Positions 49,446 to 59,171 of a stretch of 64,000 bases of DNA are shown piece by piece. The notes beneath the pieces were generated by a model. The model was not told where the DNA came from. It saw nothing but the letters and a program-made list of their open reading frames with translations, and searched no databases. Both the position numbers and the translations under genes were made by a program. This stretch comes from Peribacillus loiseleuriae. GTDB lineage: Bacteria; Bacillota; Bacilli; Bacillales; DSM-1321. The stretch covers positions 570,881-634,880 of the forward strand of contig NZ_LFZW01000001.1 in the NCBI RefSeq assembly GCF_001183985.1, given 5' to 3'. The first letter of the stretch is position 1. Every line of letters starts with the position of its first letter.

Positions 49446-50393
49446 ATGCACGTACAAGGAGATGTAGATCTTCCAGTAAAAAATCCATCAAAAACGAAGA
49501 AGATGAAGAAAAGAAAAATGGAAAAATGGATTCCTTATCTATTTATTTTACCTTCATTTTTAATCATTGTATCCTTTTTATTTTATCCGATCGGAACGGT
49601 GTTTTACTACAGTTTGCAATACTATGATATTTCTGCTCCTTATTATAATAAGTTTGCAGGGTTGGATCATTTTAAAAGAATTTTTACAGAAGATGATTTG
49701 TTCTTACCTAGTTTGTTTAATAGTTTTAAATGGGTCGTTTCTCAGGTAGGCTTACAGCTCATTTTAGGAATGATATTAGCTCTCCTATTAAATCAAACGT
49801 TCAAGTTTAGGGGATTTGTAAGAGCTGTGGCTTTCATACCTTGGGCCATTTCAGGTGTCCTAGCTTCTGTCATGTGGTCGTTAATGTATAACGAACATAT
49901 GGGGGTCATCAATGATTTGTTAATGCGAATGGGGATTATCAGTACTCCTCAAGCATGGCTTTCTGATACAACGACGGCATTTATAGGTGTTGTTATTGCA
50001 GAGGTATGGCGCGGCATTCCGTTTTTTGCCATTACTCTATTAGCTGCCTTACAAAGCATTCCAGAAGAACTTTATGAAGCAGCAAGAGTGGATGGAGCCG
50101 GACGCTGGAAGTCCTACATTCATATCACCTTGCCACAGCTAAAAAATACGATTGTTTTGACTACTCTGCTTCGAACAATATGGGAGTTTAACAATGTAGA
50201 CTTACTCTTTAACTTAACTGGGGGAGGACCTGCCCACTCAACGACTACGTTAACGATGTATATTGCTGAACAAGCTGTACATGGGAGTAATTTTGGATAC
50301 GGTTCTGCTTTAACTGTTGTAACGTTTGGGATTCTGTTTTTGTTTGCCATCATCTATCTAAAAGCATCGCGATTTGAAAGGGAGGGTGATTAA
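49446..50393 (+). CDS. CUT1-type sugar ABC transporter permease (UgpA/LplB-like)
   Basis: 315 residues with six membrane helices after a basic N-terminus. The start YLFILPSFLIIVSFLFYPIG and the EAA loop EELYEAARVDGAGRWKSYIH (around 215-235), which docks the ATPase, are typical of the first permease of CUT1 importers. With its partner it should bring in pectin-derived oligo-uronides. ATG at 49446 follows AAAGGAGG with about 10-base spacing. It is the first gene of a three-gene unit behind a cre site. No ATPase gene is present, so a shared MsmX-type ATPase probably serves it. Confidence 0.9.
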   Translation: MHVQGDVDLPVKNPSKTKKMKKRKMEKWIPYLFILPSFLIIVSFLFYPIGTVFYYSLQYYDISAPYYNKFAGLDHFKRIFTEDDLFLPSLFNSFKWVVSQVGLQLILGMILALLLNQTFKFRGFVRAVAFIPWAISGVLASVMWSLMYNEHMGVINDLLMRMGIISTPQAWLSDTTTAFIGVVIAEVWRGIPFFAITLLAALQSIPEELYEAARVDGAGRWKSYIHITLPQLKNTIVLTTLLRTIWEFNNVDLLFNLTGGGPAHSTTTLTMYIAEQAVHGSNFGYGSALTVVTFGILFLFAIIYLKASRFEREGD

Positions 50394-50394
50394 C

Positions 50395-51231
50395 ATGCAG
50401 AATTCAAAAAAGAATAAAGATAAGATTCTATTTTTCTATCTTCCGTTGACTTTAATGATTAGCTTTACAGTATTTCCAATCTATTGGACATTGATGACCG
50501 CATTGAAATCAGAAGGTGATATTTTAAAACGACCTTTAGAATATGTACCGCTTGCTCCTACTCTTGAAAATTTTGTGATGGCTTGGAATAACGTTGGGTT
50601 TGCTACCTATTTTAAGAACAGCCTAATTGTTGGAGTAAGTACGGTTTTAATTGTCGTGGTATTATCTACCTTATCTGGATATGCTTTGAGTCGATATAAA
50701 TTTAAAGGGAAGCGTTCATTTTTATTGATGCTATTATGTACTCAATTCATTCCTAGATCGATGATGATCATCCCATTATTCGTCATTTTTAAAAATCTAG
50801 GCTTAATAAGCAACCCATTATCACTCATCATTACATATGCGGCAATCGAAATTCCATTTACAACGGTGTTGATGAATGGGTTCATCTCAAACGTACCGAG
50901 AGAGCTGGAAGAAGCGGCAATGATGGATGGCTGCAATCGTCTGCAAGCAATTAGGTTTGTCGTGTTTCCGCTGTTGTTGCCTGGTATTGTAGCGACTGCG
51001 GTATTCACTTTCATCTATACATGGAATGAATTCCTAATTGCCTTAATGCTAACGAACCAACAAAGTAAATTTACTTTACCAGTCGGTTTAAGTTACATGA
51101 TGGGCGAATTTAACGTCAACTATGGTGCACTTGCAGCAGGAAGTATCATCGCTTTAATTCCAGCTGTTATTCTTTTCTCTTATGCCCAAAAGCATCTAGT
51201 AAATGGAATGGGCGGAGCAGTAAAAGGTTAA
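50395..51231 (+). CDS. CUT1-type sugar ABC transporter permease (UgpE-like)
   Basis: 278 residues with six membrane helices. PIYWTLMTALKSEGDILKRP, LIVGVSTVLIVVVLSTLSGY and the EAA motif ELEEAAMMDGCNRLQAIRFV are those of the second CUT1 permease. ATG at 50395 is chosen for GGGAGGGTG just upstream; the frame start at 50374 is a TTG. It begins one base after the stop of the first permease, showing tight coupling. Confidence 0.92.
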   Translation: MQNSKKNKDKILFFYLPLTLMISFTVFPIYWTLMTALKSEGDILKRPLEYVPLAPTLENFVMAWNNVGFATYFKNSLIVGVSTVLIVVVLSTLSGYALSRYKFKGKRSFLLMLLCTQFIPRSMMIIPLFVIFKNLGLISNPLSLIITYAAIEIPFTTVLMNGFISNVPRELEEAAMMDGCNRLQAIRFVVFPLLLPGIVATAVFTFIYTWNEFLIALMLTNQQSKFTLPVGLSYMMGEFNVNYGALAAGSIIALIPAVILFSYAQKHLVNGMGGAVKG

Positions 51232-51272
51232 TAGGAGTAAAAATGAATGACCAATTTTGAGGGGGGTACAAG

Positions 51273-52607
51273 ATGTATAAACATGTAAGCAGATCGTTTA
51301 TGGCAATATCAATGGCAGCAACTCTTTTCCTTGCTGGCTGTAGTGATGAAACTGCAACAGCACCAAAAACACCGAAGGGGACAAAAGACGAACCAGTCAC
51401 CATTACTTTTTGGGATGAGAATGCTGGACCACAACGAACTCCGATATGGGAAGAGTTGATTAAGAGATTTGAAGATAAGCACCCTAATATTGATGTGGAA
51501 TATGTAGGCTTACCGAAAGATTCAGCAAAGAAAAAAATGGATGCTGCCATCGCATCTGATGATATGCCAGATCTAGCATCTGTACAGACGAGCTGGCTGC
51601 CTGAATTTTCAATTCGCGAAGCATTATTGCCGCTTGATGATTATCTAGAAAAATCTGATTTGAAAGACAAAATCAATGAAGGAGCGGTTAAATTTAATAA
51701 AGATATCGTACAAGATAATAAACTTTATGGGATTCCGTATACACAAAACCTAGATATTCTTTGGGTCCGTCCTGATTGGTTTAAAGAAGCAGGTGTGAAA
51801 GTTCCAGAAATATGGGAAGAGTTTTTCACAGCTGCTGAAAAGATGACGGATAAAAGCAAAAATCGCTATGGATACACAATCCGGGGCGGAGCTGGTGGAT
51901 CGTTCCAACTACAGCGTCTAATGTTTGCTTATTCTGGTTTAGAAGATTACATCGATGAAAGCGGAAAAAGTACAATAAATGATCCTAAACATGTTGAATT
52001 TGTTGAAAAATACTTAGCGCTATATAAGAATTTCACACCACAAAGCGATATCACCAATGGATATAAAGAAATGATTGCAGGTTTTGATACAGGAGCTGTT
52101 GCGATGGTGCAACATAATATTGGCTCATTTGGTGAACATAGTGAAGCGTTAGCGGCAGATCAATTCCAGGCGATTCCTCTGCCAAAAACAGAAGAAGGTA
52201 ACTCTGTGGCCGAAGGTGGAAATACGATTGGTATTTCAATCTTCAAAACAACAAAGAATCCAGAGGCAGCATGGGAATTTGCTAGTTTCCTAAACTCTGC
52301 AGAAAGCCAAAGTTATTGGAATCAGCAAGTAGGCCAAATCCCAACGAACTCAGATGTATTAAATGAGCAATGGATACAAGAATCGCCACATATTCAAATA
52401 GCTTTTGAAGTATATAATGATCCGAACACTGTATTATATAAACCACCATTCTATTTACCTGATTATCGTACAATTCTTGATAATCAAGTTGATGCTGGAA
52501 CTCAGGCTGTCATGAGTGGGAAGAGCACAGTAAAAGAATTTCTTGATGAGTGGGCAGAAGCTATGGAAAAATCAGAAAAACAATACAATGAGCATTTTAA
52601 GAAATAA
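51273..52607 (+). CDS. Sugar ABC transporter substrate-binding lipoprotein
   Basis: 444 residues. Signal peptide with lipobox LAGC (lipidated Cys about residue 23), followed by the family-1 extracellular binding fold: EPVTITFWDENAGPQRTPIW, then FEDKHPNIDVEYV, and the typical NTIGISIFKTTKNPEAAWEF. It should hold pectin-derived oligo-uronides outside the membrane and hand them to the permeases. It follows them by 41 bases. ATG at 51273 has GAGGGGGGT upstream. A hairpin at 52614-52645 ends the unit. Confidence 0.92.
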   Translation: MYKHVSRSFMAISMAATLFLAGCSDETATAPKTPKGTKDEPVTITFWDENAGPQRTPIWEELIKRFEDKHPNIDVEYVGLPKDSAKKKMDAAIASDDMPDLASVQTSWLPEFSIREALLPLDDYLEKSDLKDKINEGAVKFNKDIVQDNKLYGIPYTQNLDILWVRPDWFKEAGVKVPEIWEEFFTAAEKMTDKSKNRYGYTIRGGAGGSFQLQRLMFAYSGLEDYIDESGKSTINDPKHVEFVEKYLALYKNFTPQSDITNGYKEMIAGFDTGAVAMVQHNIGSFGEHSEALAADQFQAIPLPKTEEGNSVAEGGNTIGISIFKTTKNPEAAWEFASFLNSAESQSYWNQQVGQIPTNSDVLNEQWIQESPHIQIAFEVYNDPNTVLYKPPFYLPDYRTILDNQVDAGTQAVMSGKSTVKEFLDEWAEAMEKSEKQYNEHFKK

Positions 52608-52613
52608 AGGGTA

Positions 52614-52645
52614 AAACGGGGTGTGGATTTCTAACACCCTGTTTA
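52614..52645 (+). terminator. Terminator after the binding protein
   Basis: AACGGGGTGT pairs with ACACCCTGTT around GGATTTCTA; the T-run is short. Confidence 0.65.
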
Positions 52646-52835
52646 AGGACATGGGAGCGGGGCTTCGCGGCGTACTAAAAAGCCCTCTACCTAGCAGGTA
52701 TACTTATTTTTATTATAGAAAGTACTCCGAAATTCGGCTTCGCACCGCCACCATTGTGATTAGGGGAGTGTAGCGTGCTACATGATTGATCCTTCATGGT
52801 AAATGGTGGCGTTTTAACGCCATGCAGGTTTTTGT
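52646..52835 (+). other. GC-rich structured intergenic segment
   Basis: This stretch is clearly richer in GC than its surroundings. CGCCACCATT (52746-52755) has an exact inverted copy AATGGTGGCG (52802-52811). The end of that copy also forms GGCGTT-TT-AACGCC (52808-52822 region), so the two hairpins exclude each other. CATGCAGGTTTTTG follows. AGTACT also occurs twice with flanking inverted similarity. It could be a regulatory RNA leader for the GH105 gene or a small mobile element; no known family is recognised. Confidence 0.5.
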
Positions 52836-52899
52836 ATATAAAAACAAAATCATTCTAAAATAAACAACCTCAAAGAAGGACGGAAGGGAGAACGATCAA

Positions 52900-54021
52900 A
52901 TGAACTATTCTGAATCGATTATGGAGTTAAACAAAATTGGCAATCCTTTAGAAATGGCTGAAAAAGCTTGCCGGGCTGTGATGAATGCCTATAAACCAGA
53001 GGTATTACCTCCGGCTAACTCTTTTCATTATCACCAAGGGGTATTCTTATATGGTTTGCTCAGAGTATGGGAAGCAACAGGGAAGCAAGAATACTACGAG
53101 TATATGAAAAGTTATATAGACAGCTTGATTGATGAAGAAGGAAATTTATATTTTGCCAGAGATGAATTAGATTCCATCCAAGCTGGTATTCTTCTTTTTC
53201 CGTTGTATAAAGAAACAAATGATCCGAAATATATGATTGCTGCCAAGAAACTAAGGAATCTATTATTAACTATAAATAAAACAACAGAAGGCGGATATTG
53301 GCATAAAGACAAATATCCATATCAAATGTGGTTAGATGGGCTTTTTATGGCAGGTCCATTTTCGCTGCTATATAGTCAATTCTTCGATGAACCTGAGCTG
53401 ATCCATACCACATTTTATCAAGAACAATTGATGAGGAAGCATATGATGGATGAAAACACAGGGCTCTTGTTTCATGCTTGGGATGAGAAAAAGGTGCAAC
53501 CATGGGCAGATTCTGAAACGGGATGTTCACCAGAATTTTGGGGAAGATCAGTAGGCTGGTATGGAACAGCTCTGATAGATTTATTGGAAATTTTGCAGGG
53601 GAAACCAGTTGTCCAAAATGAATGGATTGCATCCATACAACATTTAATTCCAGCATTGATCAAATACCAAGATAATCAAACTGGTTTATGGTATCAAATT
53701 GTTGATAAAGGGGAAAGACCTGATAATTGGCTTGAGTCTTCTTGTTCTAGCTTGTTTCTTTATACAATTGCAAAAGCGATTAAAGCAGGATATGTCAGTG
53801 AATCGTACAAAGAATCTATCCAAAAAGGGTACGCAGGTCTGCTAGAACATATGGTAACGATCCATGAATCAACTTTAGATCTGAAGGGGATTTGTATTGG
53901 GACCTCTGCTGGCTTATATGATTATTATGTGTCTAGACCTACCTCTGAAAATGATTTACACGGTGTAGGAGCCTTTGTTCTTGCGAGTATGGCGATTTAT
54001 GATTTGGCGAATCATGGATAA
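52900..54021 (+). CDS. Glycoside hydrolase family 105 (unsaturated uronyl/rhamnogalacturonyl hydrolase, YteR/YesR-like)
   Basis: 373 residues with the (alpha/alpha)6 barrel pattern of GH105. FHYHQGVFLYGLLRVWEATG, the acidic MWLDGLFMAGPFSLLY region, FWGRSVGWYGTALIDLLEIL and LESSCSSLFLYTIAKAI are present. It lacks a signal peptide, so it works in the cytoplasm on imported unsaturated oligomers. It releases 5-keto-4-deoxyuronate, the KduI substrate. ATG at 52900 has AAGGACGGAAGGGAG upstream. It lies between the importer genes and the secreted lyase. Confidence 0.9.
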   Translation: MNYSESIMELNKIGNPLEMAEKACRAVMNAYKPEVLPPANSFHYHQGVFLYGLLRVWEATGKQEYYEYMKSYIDSLIDEEGNLYFARDELDSIQAGILLFPLYKETNDPKYMIAAKKLRNLLLTINKTTEGGYWHKDKYPYQMWLDGLFMAGPFSLLYSQFFDEPELIHTTFYQEQLMRKHMMDENTGLLFHAWDEKKVQPWADSETGCSPEFWGRSVGWYGTALIDLLEILQGKPVVQNEWIASIQHLIPALIKYQDNQTGLWYQIVDKGERPDNWLESSCSSLFLYTIAKAIKAGYVSESYKESIQKGYAGLLEHMVTIHESTLDLKGICIGTSAGLYDYYVSRPTSENDLHGVGAFVLASMAIYDLANHG

Positions 54022-54056
54022 TTGACTTCAAAAAAATGAAAATAAGAGGTGAATAC

Positions 54057-55382
54057 ATGAAAAAAGTAGTTGGTTTTGTTCTTATGCTAGCGTTGATATT
54101 TTCCGGGGATTTTACTAGTGAAGCATCATCAAGAAGTTTAGGGAATGAAGTTTTATCAAAGAATGATGGTTGGGCTTCATATGGTGAAGGGACAACGGGA
54201 GGAGCGAAAGCTGACAAAAACCAGATATATACGGTTTCTACTAAACGAGATTTGATTCAAGCATTAGGTGGAAATAACGCCACCAATGGTAAAAATGCAA
54301 CGTCTAAAATCATCTATGTAAAAGGTAAAATTGAACTGAATGTCGATTTGAACAATCAACCAGTAGGCGCAGAATATTATGCGGACCCTGCCTATGACTT
54401 TTCAGGGTATTTAAATGCTTATGATCCTATGGTATGGGGATACAGTGAAGAAGTGTATGGTCCCTTTGAAGAGGCAAGAGCGCGATCTCAAAAAAAACAG
54501 AAAAATGAAATGGTGATAAATATAGGTTCGAATACCACAATCGTTGGTGTTGGTAAGGATGCAAAAATCAAAGGCGGCAGCCTGATGCTAAACAATGTAG
54601 AAAATATTATTATCCGAAATATTGAATTCGAAGCACCTGTTGATTTTTTTCCGCAATGGGATCCGACAGATGGTGAGTACGGAGAATGGAATTCAGAATA
54701 TGATAATATCTCGATCATAAACGGCACCCATCATGTCTGGATTGACCATAACACCTTTAGTGATGGCGAAAATACAGACAAGTCATTCGGGACCTACTTT
54801 GGTCGGTTATATCAAAAACATGATGGTCTTCTCGATATAACGAATGGGTCTAATTATGTAACAGTTTCGTATAATATCTTTAAAGATCATGATAAGGTTT
54901 CTCTTATTGGTTCGAGCGATAGTAGAATTTCAGATCGTGAGACGTTAAAAGTAACTCTGCATCATAACCATTATCAAAACCTTACACAGAGACTTCCACG
55001 AGTTCGGTTTGGCGAAGTTCACGTTTACAACAATTTCTATGAATTTCAACAAAATGCAACTTACGGGTTTGATTACGCCATTGGGGTTGGTCAAGAATCA
55101 AAACTGTATGTGCAGAATAACTATTTTAAGTTTGATTTTGCCATCGACCCTTCAAAAATATTAAAATATTGGAAGGGGACATCTATCTATGAAGATGGTT
55201 CCATAGTCCAAGTAAAGAAGTCTGCTCAACGAGTAGATTTAATTCAAGCCTTTAATCAAGCAAATGAAGTCCAGTTTAATGAAGAGGTAGGTTGGAAACC
55301 TGAGCGGTACACCAACATACACCCGACTATGACAGTTCCTATCCTTGTTAATCTAAAAGCGGGTTCAGGGAAATTATTTTAA
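54057..55382 (+). CDS. Secreted pectate lyase, polysaccharide lyase family 1
   Basis: 441 residues. A Sec signal peptide (KKVVGFVLMLALIFSG, cleavage near SEASS) precedes a parallel beta-helix. The PL1 hallmarks are VWIDHNTFSDG, KVTLHHNHYQNLTQRLPRVR (the catalytic Arg and RxPxxR motif) and the Ca-binding DGLLDITNGSNYVTVSYN. It resembles Bacillus Pel and cuts polygalacturonate by beta-elimination outside the cell. ATG at 54057 is chosen for AAGAGGTG upstream; the frame from 54036 adds only six odd residues. It follows the GH105 gene by 35 bases, and a terminator lies at 55426. Confidence 0.94.
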   Translation: MKKVVGFVLMLALIFSGDFTSEASSRSLGNEVLSKNDGWASYGEGTTGGAKADKNQIYTVSTKRDLIQALGGNNATNGKNATSKIIYVKGKIELNVDLNNQPVGAEYYADPAYDFSGYLNAYDPMVWGYSEEVYGPFEEARARSQKKQKNEMVINIGSNTTIVGVGKDAKIKGGSLMLNNVENIIIRNIEFEAPVDFFPQWDPTDGEYGEWNSEYDNISIINGTHHVWIDHNTFSDGENTDKSFGTYFGRLYQKHDGLLDITNGSNYVTVSYNIFKDHDKVSLIGSSDSRISDRETLKVTLHHNHYQNLTQRLPRVRFGEVHVYNNFYEFQQNATYGFDYAIGVGQESKLYVQNNYFKFDFAIDPSKILKYWKGTSIYEDGSIVQVKKSAQRVDLIQAFNQANEVQFNEEVGWKPERYTNIHPTMTVPILVNLKAGSGKLF

Positions 55383-55425
55383 ACAAGAAGGGCGTTTAGC
55401 AGGTTTTGCTTTCAGCGGCTTGACT

Positions 55426-55460
55426 AAAAAGCTTTCGGATTTATTTCCGTCAGCTTTTTT
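55426..55460 (+). terminator. Terminator after pectate lyase
   Basis: AAAAAGCT-tt-CGGA pairs with TCCG-tc-AGCTTTTTT, followed by CG; a compact hairpin 44 bases past the stop. Confidence 0.82.
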
Positions 55461-55576
55461 CGTATTAATAGGATTGCCATAGCTAGCAAATTGTAAATTA
55501 ATTGATTTGTAACCAATTCAAATGACCTTATATGATAAAATAAAGTATCCATATTTTTTCTAAGGAGTATTCGCAA

Positions 55577-57400
55577 ATGATAGGTAGGAAGGTAATATCA
55601 TTGATTCGCAAGCATTTTCTCTATTCGTTTAAATCGACCATTAATGCTTTGTTTGTTCCTATTATTATATTGTTTATTACTTTGACTGGTTGGATTTCTT
55701 ATTTACTTGCAGCAGCCCAAATTGAAGAAAATGCCTATAAAAATATTAATGATACAGTCTTTCAAACAAAGGGGTATCTAGAGGATAACCTTTCCGATGT
55801 GTTTGAACAATTGGTAGCGTTATCAAATAATCCCCATATATACGAACTAATCTCTACAGACCCAGCTAATATTACACCTAAGCTTTATATCGAATTGGAT
55901 AAAGAGTTACAGGTGATTCAATCTCATTATGATACCGTTATTGAATCACTAGTTGTGGATATGCACGGCGGAGAATTTCTTATGTATCGTAGTATCTATC
56001 CTAAGGCGAATAGCCACTTTTCATATGAAACGTATTACGACAGATTCGCGGGAAGTAAAGAAAATTTCTATTGGCAGAACCTTCACAAGGATGAAATTTT
56101 CAATAATAAAAGAGATGTAGTATCTGTATTTAAATTAATAGGGCATGCCAATTCTAAAGCAAATGGAATACTGATTTTTAATTTACGATACGATTTTTTT
56201 GAAAGGGTTTTCAATAAATCGTTGATAGGAGAGAATGGCTACTTAACATTAATTAGTTCAGATGGTGCGCTCAATTCAAAGACAGTGTCAGCGGAATACC
56301 GATTGGATGATGCGACTCTTTCTTATATGAATAAGATTGAAAATGAAAAAGGCCAATTCTCTTTTGTAAATGAAGATGGCAATAAGATGATTGTAATCTA
56401 TGAAACAATAGGCGTTAATAAATGGAAAGTAGCGGCAGTGTTGCCTGAAGCTGAACTATTAAACAAAGCAAACTATATTAAATTCGTGACCATTGCCGTC
56501 ATTATCCTATTAATTTTAATTGCTGTTTTTGTGGCAAATTTTTTGGTCATGTATATTACTAAGCCGTTAACAAAACTTGTTAAACAAATGAAAAACATTG
56601 ATGAAAATAACCTTGATTTGAGCTATGAAATTGCCGCTCCTAAGGAATTCGAAATACTACAATCAGGTTTTAAAGATTTAATGACCCGGATTCATGTACT
56701 CCTTCTTCAAAATAAACTAGATCAAGAAGAAAAAAGGCAGCTGGAATTTGCGATCATGCATGCGCAAATTAATCCCCATTTTCTCTATAATACGCTTTAT
56801 TCAATCAAGGGTTTATGTGATATGGGACAAACACGTGATGCGAGTACAATGATTAGTGCACTATCCAACTTTTTCCGCATCAGTATTAGTAGAGGCAGAG
56901 AAATTATTAGTATTGAAGAAGAACTAGAGCATATCAAAAATTATTTGTATATTCAGGAAATGAGATACGGAGATGAATTTACGTATGAAATGGATGTGGA
57001 CCCACGTATTCTCCCTTATAACATCATAAAGCTTACATTACAGCCACTCATTGAAAATGCGATATATCATGGGGTTAAACAACGGCGAGGGCAAGGTGTT
57101 ATTACTGTAAAAGGATATGAGCATGATCAACATATAATATTTACGATTAAAGATAATGGTATCGGAATTAGTGAGGCTAGATTGAAAGAAATAAAAAAGG
57201 AGATTGGCGAGCATTTATCTGAAGAAAAAGGAACAGTGGGAATTGGTTTAAAGAGTGTGGATGGCCGGATAAAGATCCACTTTGGTACGGAATATGGCTT
57301 GATGATTGATAGCGAAGAAGGAAGAGGGACGACAATTACAGTACGACTACCGAAGATAAAAGGAGTGGCTGGATCATATGCAAAAAGTAATAATCGTTGA
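55577..57400 (+). CDS. YesM-like sensor histidine kinase
   Basis: 607 residues. A membrane helix (about 18-42), a 250-residue extracellular sensor region, a second helix (about 305-330) and a HAMP domain come first. Then there is a His_kinase domain with the phospho-His in HAQINPHFLYNTLYSIKG (about 395-412), and HATPase with IENAIYHGVKQRRGQ, DNGIGI and GIGLKSV. YesM/LytS-type kinases pair with AraC-type response regulators and control carbohydrate importers. ATG at 55577 follows AAGGAG. It overlaps its partner gene by 23 bases. Its stimulus is probably an oligo-uronide, by location. Confidence 0.9.
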   Translation: MIGRKVISLIRKHFLYSFKSTINALFVPIIILFITLTGWISYLLAAAQIEENAYKNINDTVFQTKGYLEDNLSDVFEQLVALSNNPHIYELISTDPANITPKLYIELDKELQVIQSHYDTVIESLVVDMHGGEFLMYRSIYPKANSHFSYETYYDRFAGSKENFYWQNLHKDEIFNNKRDVVSVFKLIGHANSKANGILIFNLRYDFFERVFNKSLIGENGYLTLISSDGALNSKTVSAEYRLDDATLSYMNKIENEKGQFSFVNEDGNKMIVIYETIGVNKWKVAAVLPEAELLNKANYIKFVTIAVIILLILIAVFVANFLVMYITKPLTKLVKQMKNIDENNLDLSYEIAAPKEFEILQSGFKDLMTRIHVLLLQNKLDQEEKRQLEFAIMHAQINPHFLYNTLYSIKGLCDMGQTRDASTMISALSNFFRISISRGREIISIEEELEHIKNYLYIQEMRYGDEFTYEMDVDPRILPYNIIKLTLQPLIENAIYHGVKQRRGQGVITVKGYEHDQHIIFTIKDNGIGISEARLKEIKKEIGEHLSEEKGTVGIGLKSVDGRIKIHFGTEYGLMIDSEEGRGTTITVRLPKIKGVAGSYAKSNNR

Positions 57401-58943
57401 TGATGATCGAATTATCAGGCAATGGTTGTCTACTGCAATTCCATGGCAGGAATATGGTTTTAAGCTTACCGGGGAAGCTTCTGATGGGGAGACGGCAATA
57501 GAACTTATTGAGAAGGAACAGCCGCAAATCGTCATTTCAGATATTAATATGCCATTTATGGATGGTTTGGAATTAGCGAAGCAAGTAAAGAGCAAAAGTC
57601 CTGACACATATATTATATTTATGACTGGTTATGAAGATTTTAAGTATGCTCATGAAGCGTTAAAGTTAAAAGTCTTCGACTATCTATTAAAACCAGTAGA
57701 TAAAGATCAGCTCCTTGAAAAAGTAAAAGAAGCTGCGATGGAATGGAAAGTAAACCAAAAAAGAGAAAAAAATTTAGCTGAGGTTACCCCATACTTACAA
57801 CGAAATTTATTTCATAAATTAACTGAACCAACCAACATACCAATAGACGTAGAGCAAGAATTGTTAAGTGTAGGTATTGAATTACAAGGTCCTTATTTTG
57901 TGGCCATTCTCATAAAATTCGATGTAGGAAGTCAAAATGAAATGAATGATGAAAACTTAAAAACCGTGATTAAAGAAGTGATTTCCCGTGAACTGAAAAA
58001 AAATCAAGGAAGGGTGATGGAAGCTGGAATCGATCAATTTCTACTACTCCTATTTCCACATGAGGAGATAGGAGCAGTAGAAATAAGACAGTTTACGGAA
58101 TATCTTTTTCAAGAAATTTACAAAAAGACTGAAATTTGTACGACAGGAACATTCGGAAGAATTTATCAAGAAGGGTTCGAAATTGGTTTCTCCATTTTAG
58201 AAGCGCATCTAGCAATGAATATGCGCCATATTATGGGGAAAGGCCAGGTCTACTCCCTTGATGATCTTGTATCTGATAACTCCCATTATCAAAAAGATAT
58301 AACACAGTTGGAAGAAGAGTTAGTAGAGCAAATCAAACGTGGTCTTCCTGATAAAGCGAATGAAACGATTCAGTTACTATTTAAAATATTAGTGGATAGT
58401 AAAGAAGCTACCCTCCAAGATATTAGGTTCCTTGCAGTAAAATATATTACCCTACTATTTCATGAAGCTGAGAAATGGAATTGGCGCCATACGAATAGCG
58501 AGAAGTTAACCGCGCATTACAGGAAAGTCATGAAAATGGAAACGCTACATGATATTTTTAGTTTAATTCAAAGTACTTTGCAGGAATGGAAAGAGTTTAT
58601 GAATCAAAAGAAAGAGAAAAATAGCTATACGCTTGTGGATCAAGCAATGGAGTATGTAGATGCTCATTATCATATGGAAGGCGTAACATTACAAAAAGTT
58701 GCTGAAGTGATTCATGTTAGCGCGCCATATTTAAGCAATTTATTTAAAGTGGAGAAAGGAATTAACTTTGGCGATTACTTACTAGGATTAAGAATGAGAA
58801 AAGCGATGGAATTATTCAGTGAAAATAAAATCAAAACATATGAAGTAGCTGATAGGGTCGGGTACAATAACCCTCAATACTTTAGTATGTGCTTTAAAAA
58901 ATATACGGGATACACACCGGCAGAATATCGCAAAACTCATTAA
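57378..58943 (+). CDS. YesN-like response regulator with AraC DNA-binding domain
   Basis: 521 residues. The receiver domain (1-120) has the phosphorylated Asp in VISDINMPFMDGLELAKQVK and K in YLLKPVDKDQL. A middle region of about 270 residues follows. The C-terminal AraC pair of helix-turn-helix motifs is VTLQKVAEVIHVSAPYLSNL and TYEVADRVGYNNPQYFSMCF. It should activate the pectin genes when phosphorylated by the kinase encoded just before it. ATG at 57378 lies inside the end of the kinase gene with AAAGGAG upstream. Confidence 0.92.
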   Translation: MQKVIIVDDDRIIRQWLSTAIPWQEYGFKLTGEASDGETAIELIEKEQPQIVISDINMPFMDGLELAKQVKSKSPDTYIIFMTGYEDFKYAHEALKLKVFDYLLKPVDKDQLLEKVKEAAMEWKVNQKREKNLAEVTPYLQRNLFHKLTEPTNIPIDVEQELLSVGIELQGPYFVAILIKFDVGSQNEMNDENLKTVIKEVISRELKKNQGRVMEAGIDQFLLLLFPHEEIGAVEIRQFTEYLFQEIYKKTEICTTGTFGRIYQEGFEIGFSILEAHLAMNMRHIMGKGQVYSLDDLVSDNSHYQKDITQLEEELVEQIKRGLPDKANETIQLLFKILVDSKEATLQDIRFLAVKYITLLFHEAEKWNWRHTNSEKLTAHYRKVMKMETLHDIFSLIQSTLQEWKEFMNQKKEKNSYTLVDQAMEYVDAHYHMEGVTLQKVAEVIHVSAPYLSNLFKVEKGINFGDYLLGLRMRKAMELFSENKIKTYEVADRVGYNNPQYFSMCFKKYTGYTPAEYRKTH

Positions 58944-59171
58944 TGTGGACCAATTCATTTAATTGTAGAAGCTGGAGATCATAACAAGTTGAGGTTCTAC
59001 TATCTGGAATATTGGCTGGGCTACTCAATCGAAATTGTGCATCCAATTGCAATGGGGCTATTCAAGTAAAGGCATTCGAGCATTCATATGAATGTTAAAT
59101 AAGAAATTAGTACCAAGTAATAAAACATAGTGATAAAATGGATATATCTATCCATATTGGGGTGAATGTGA

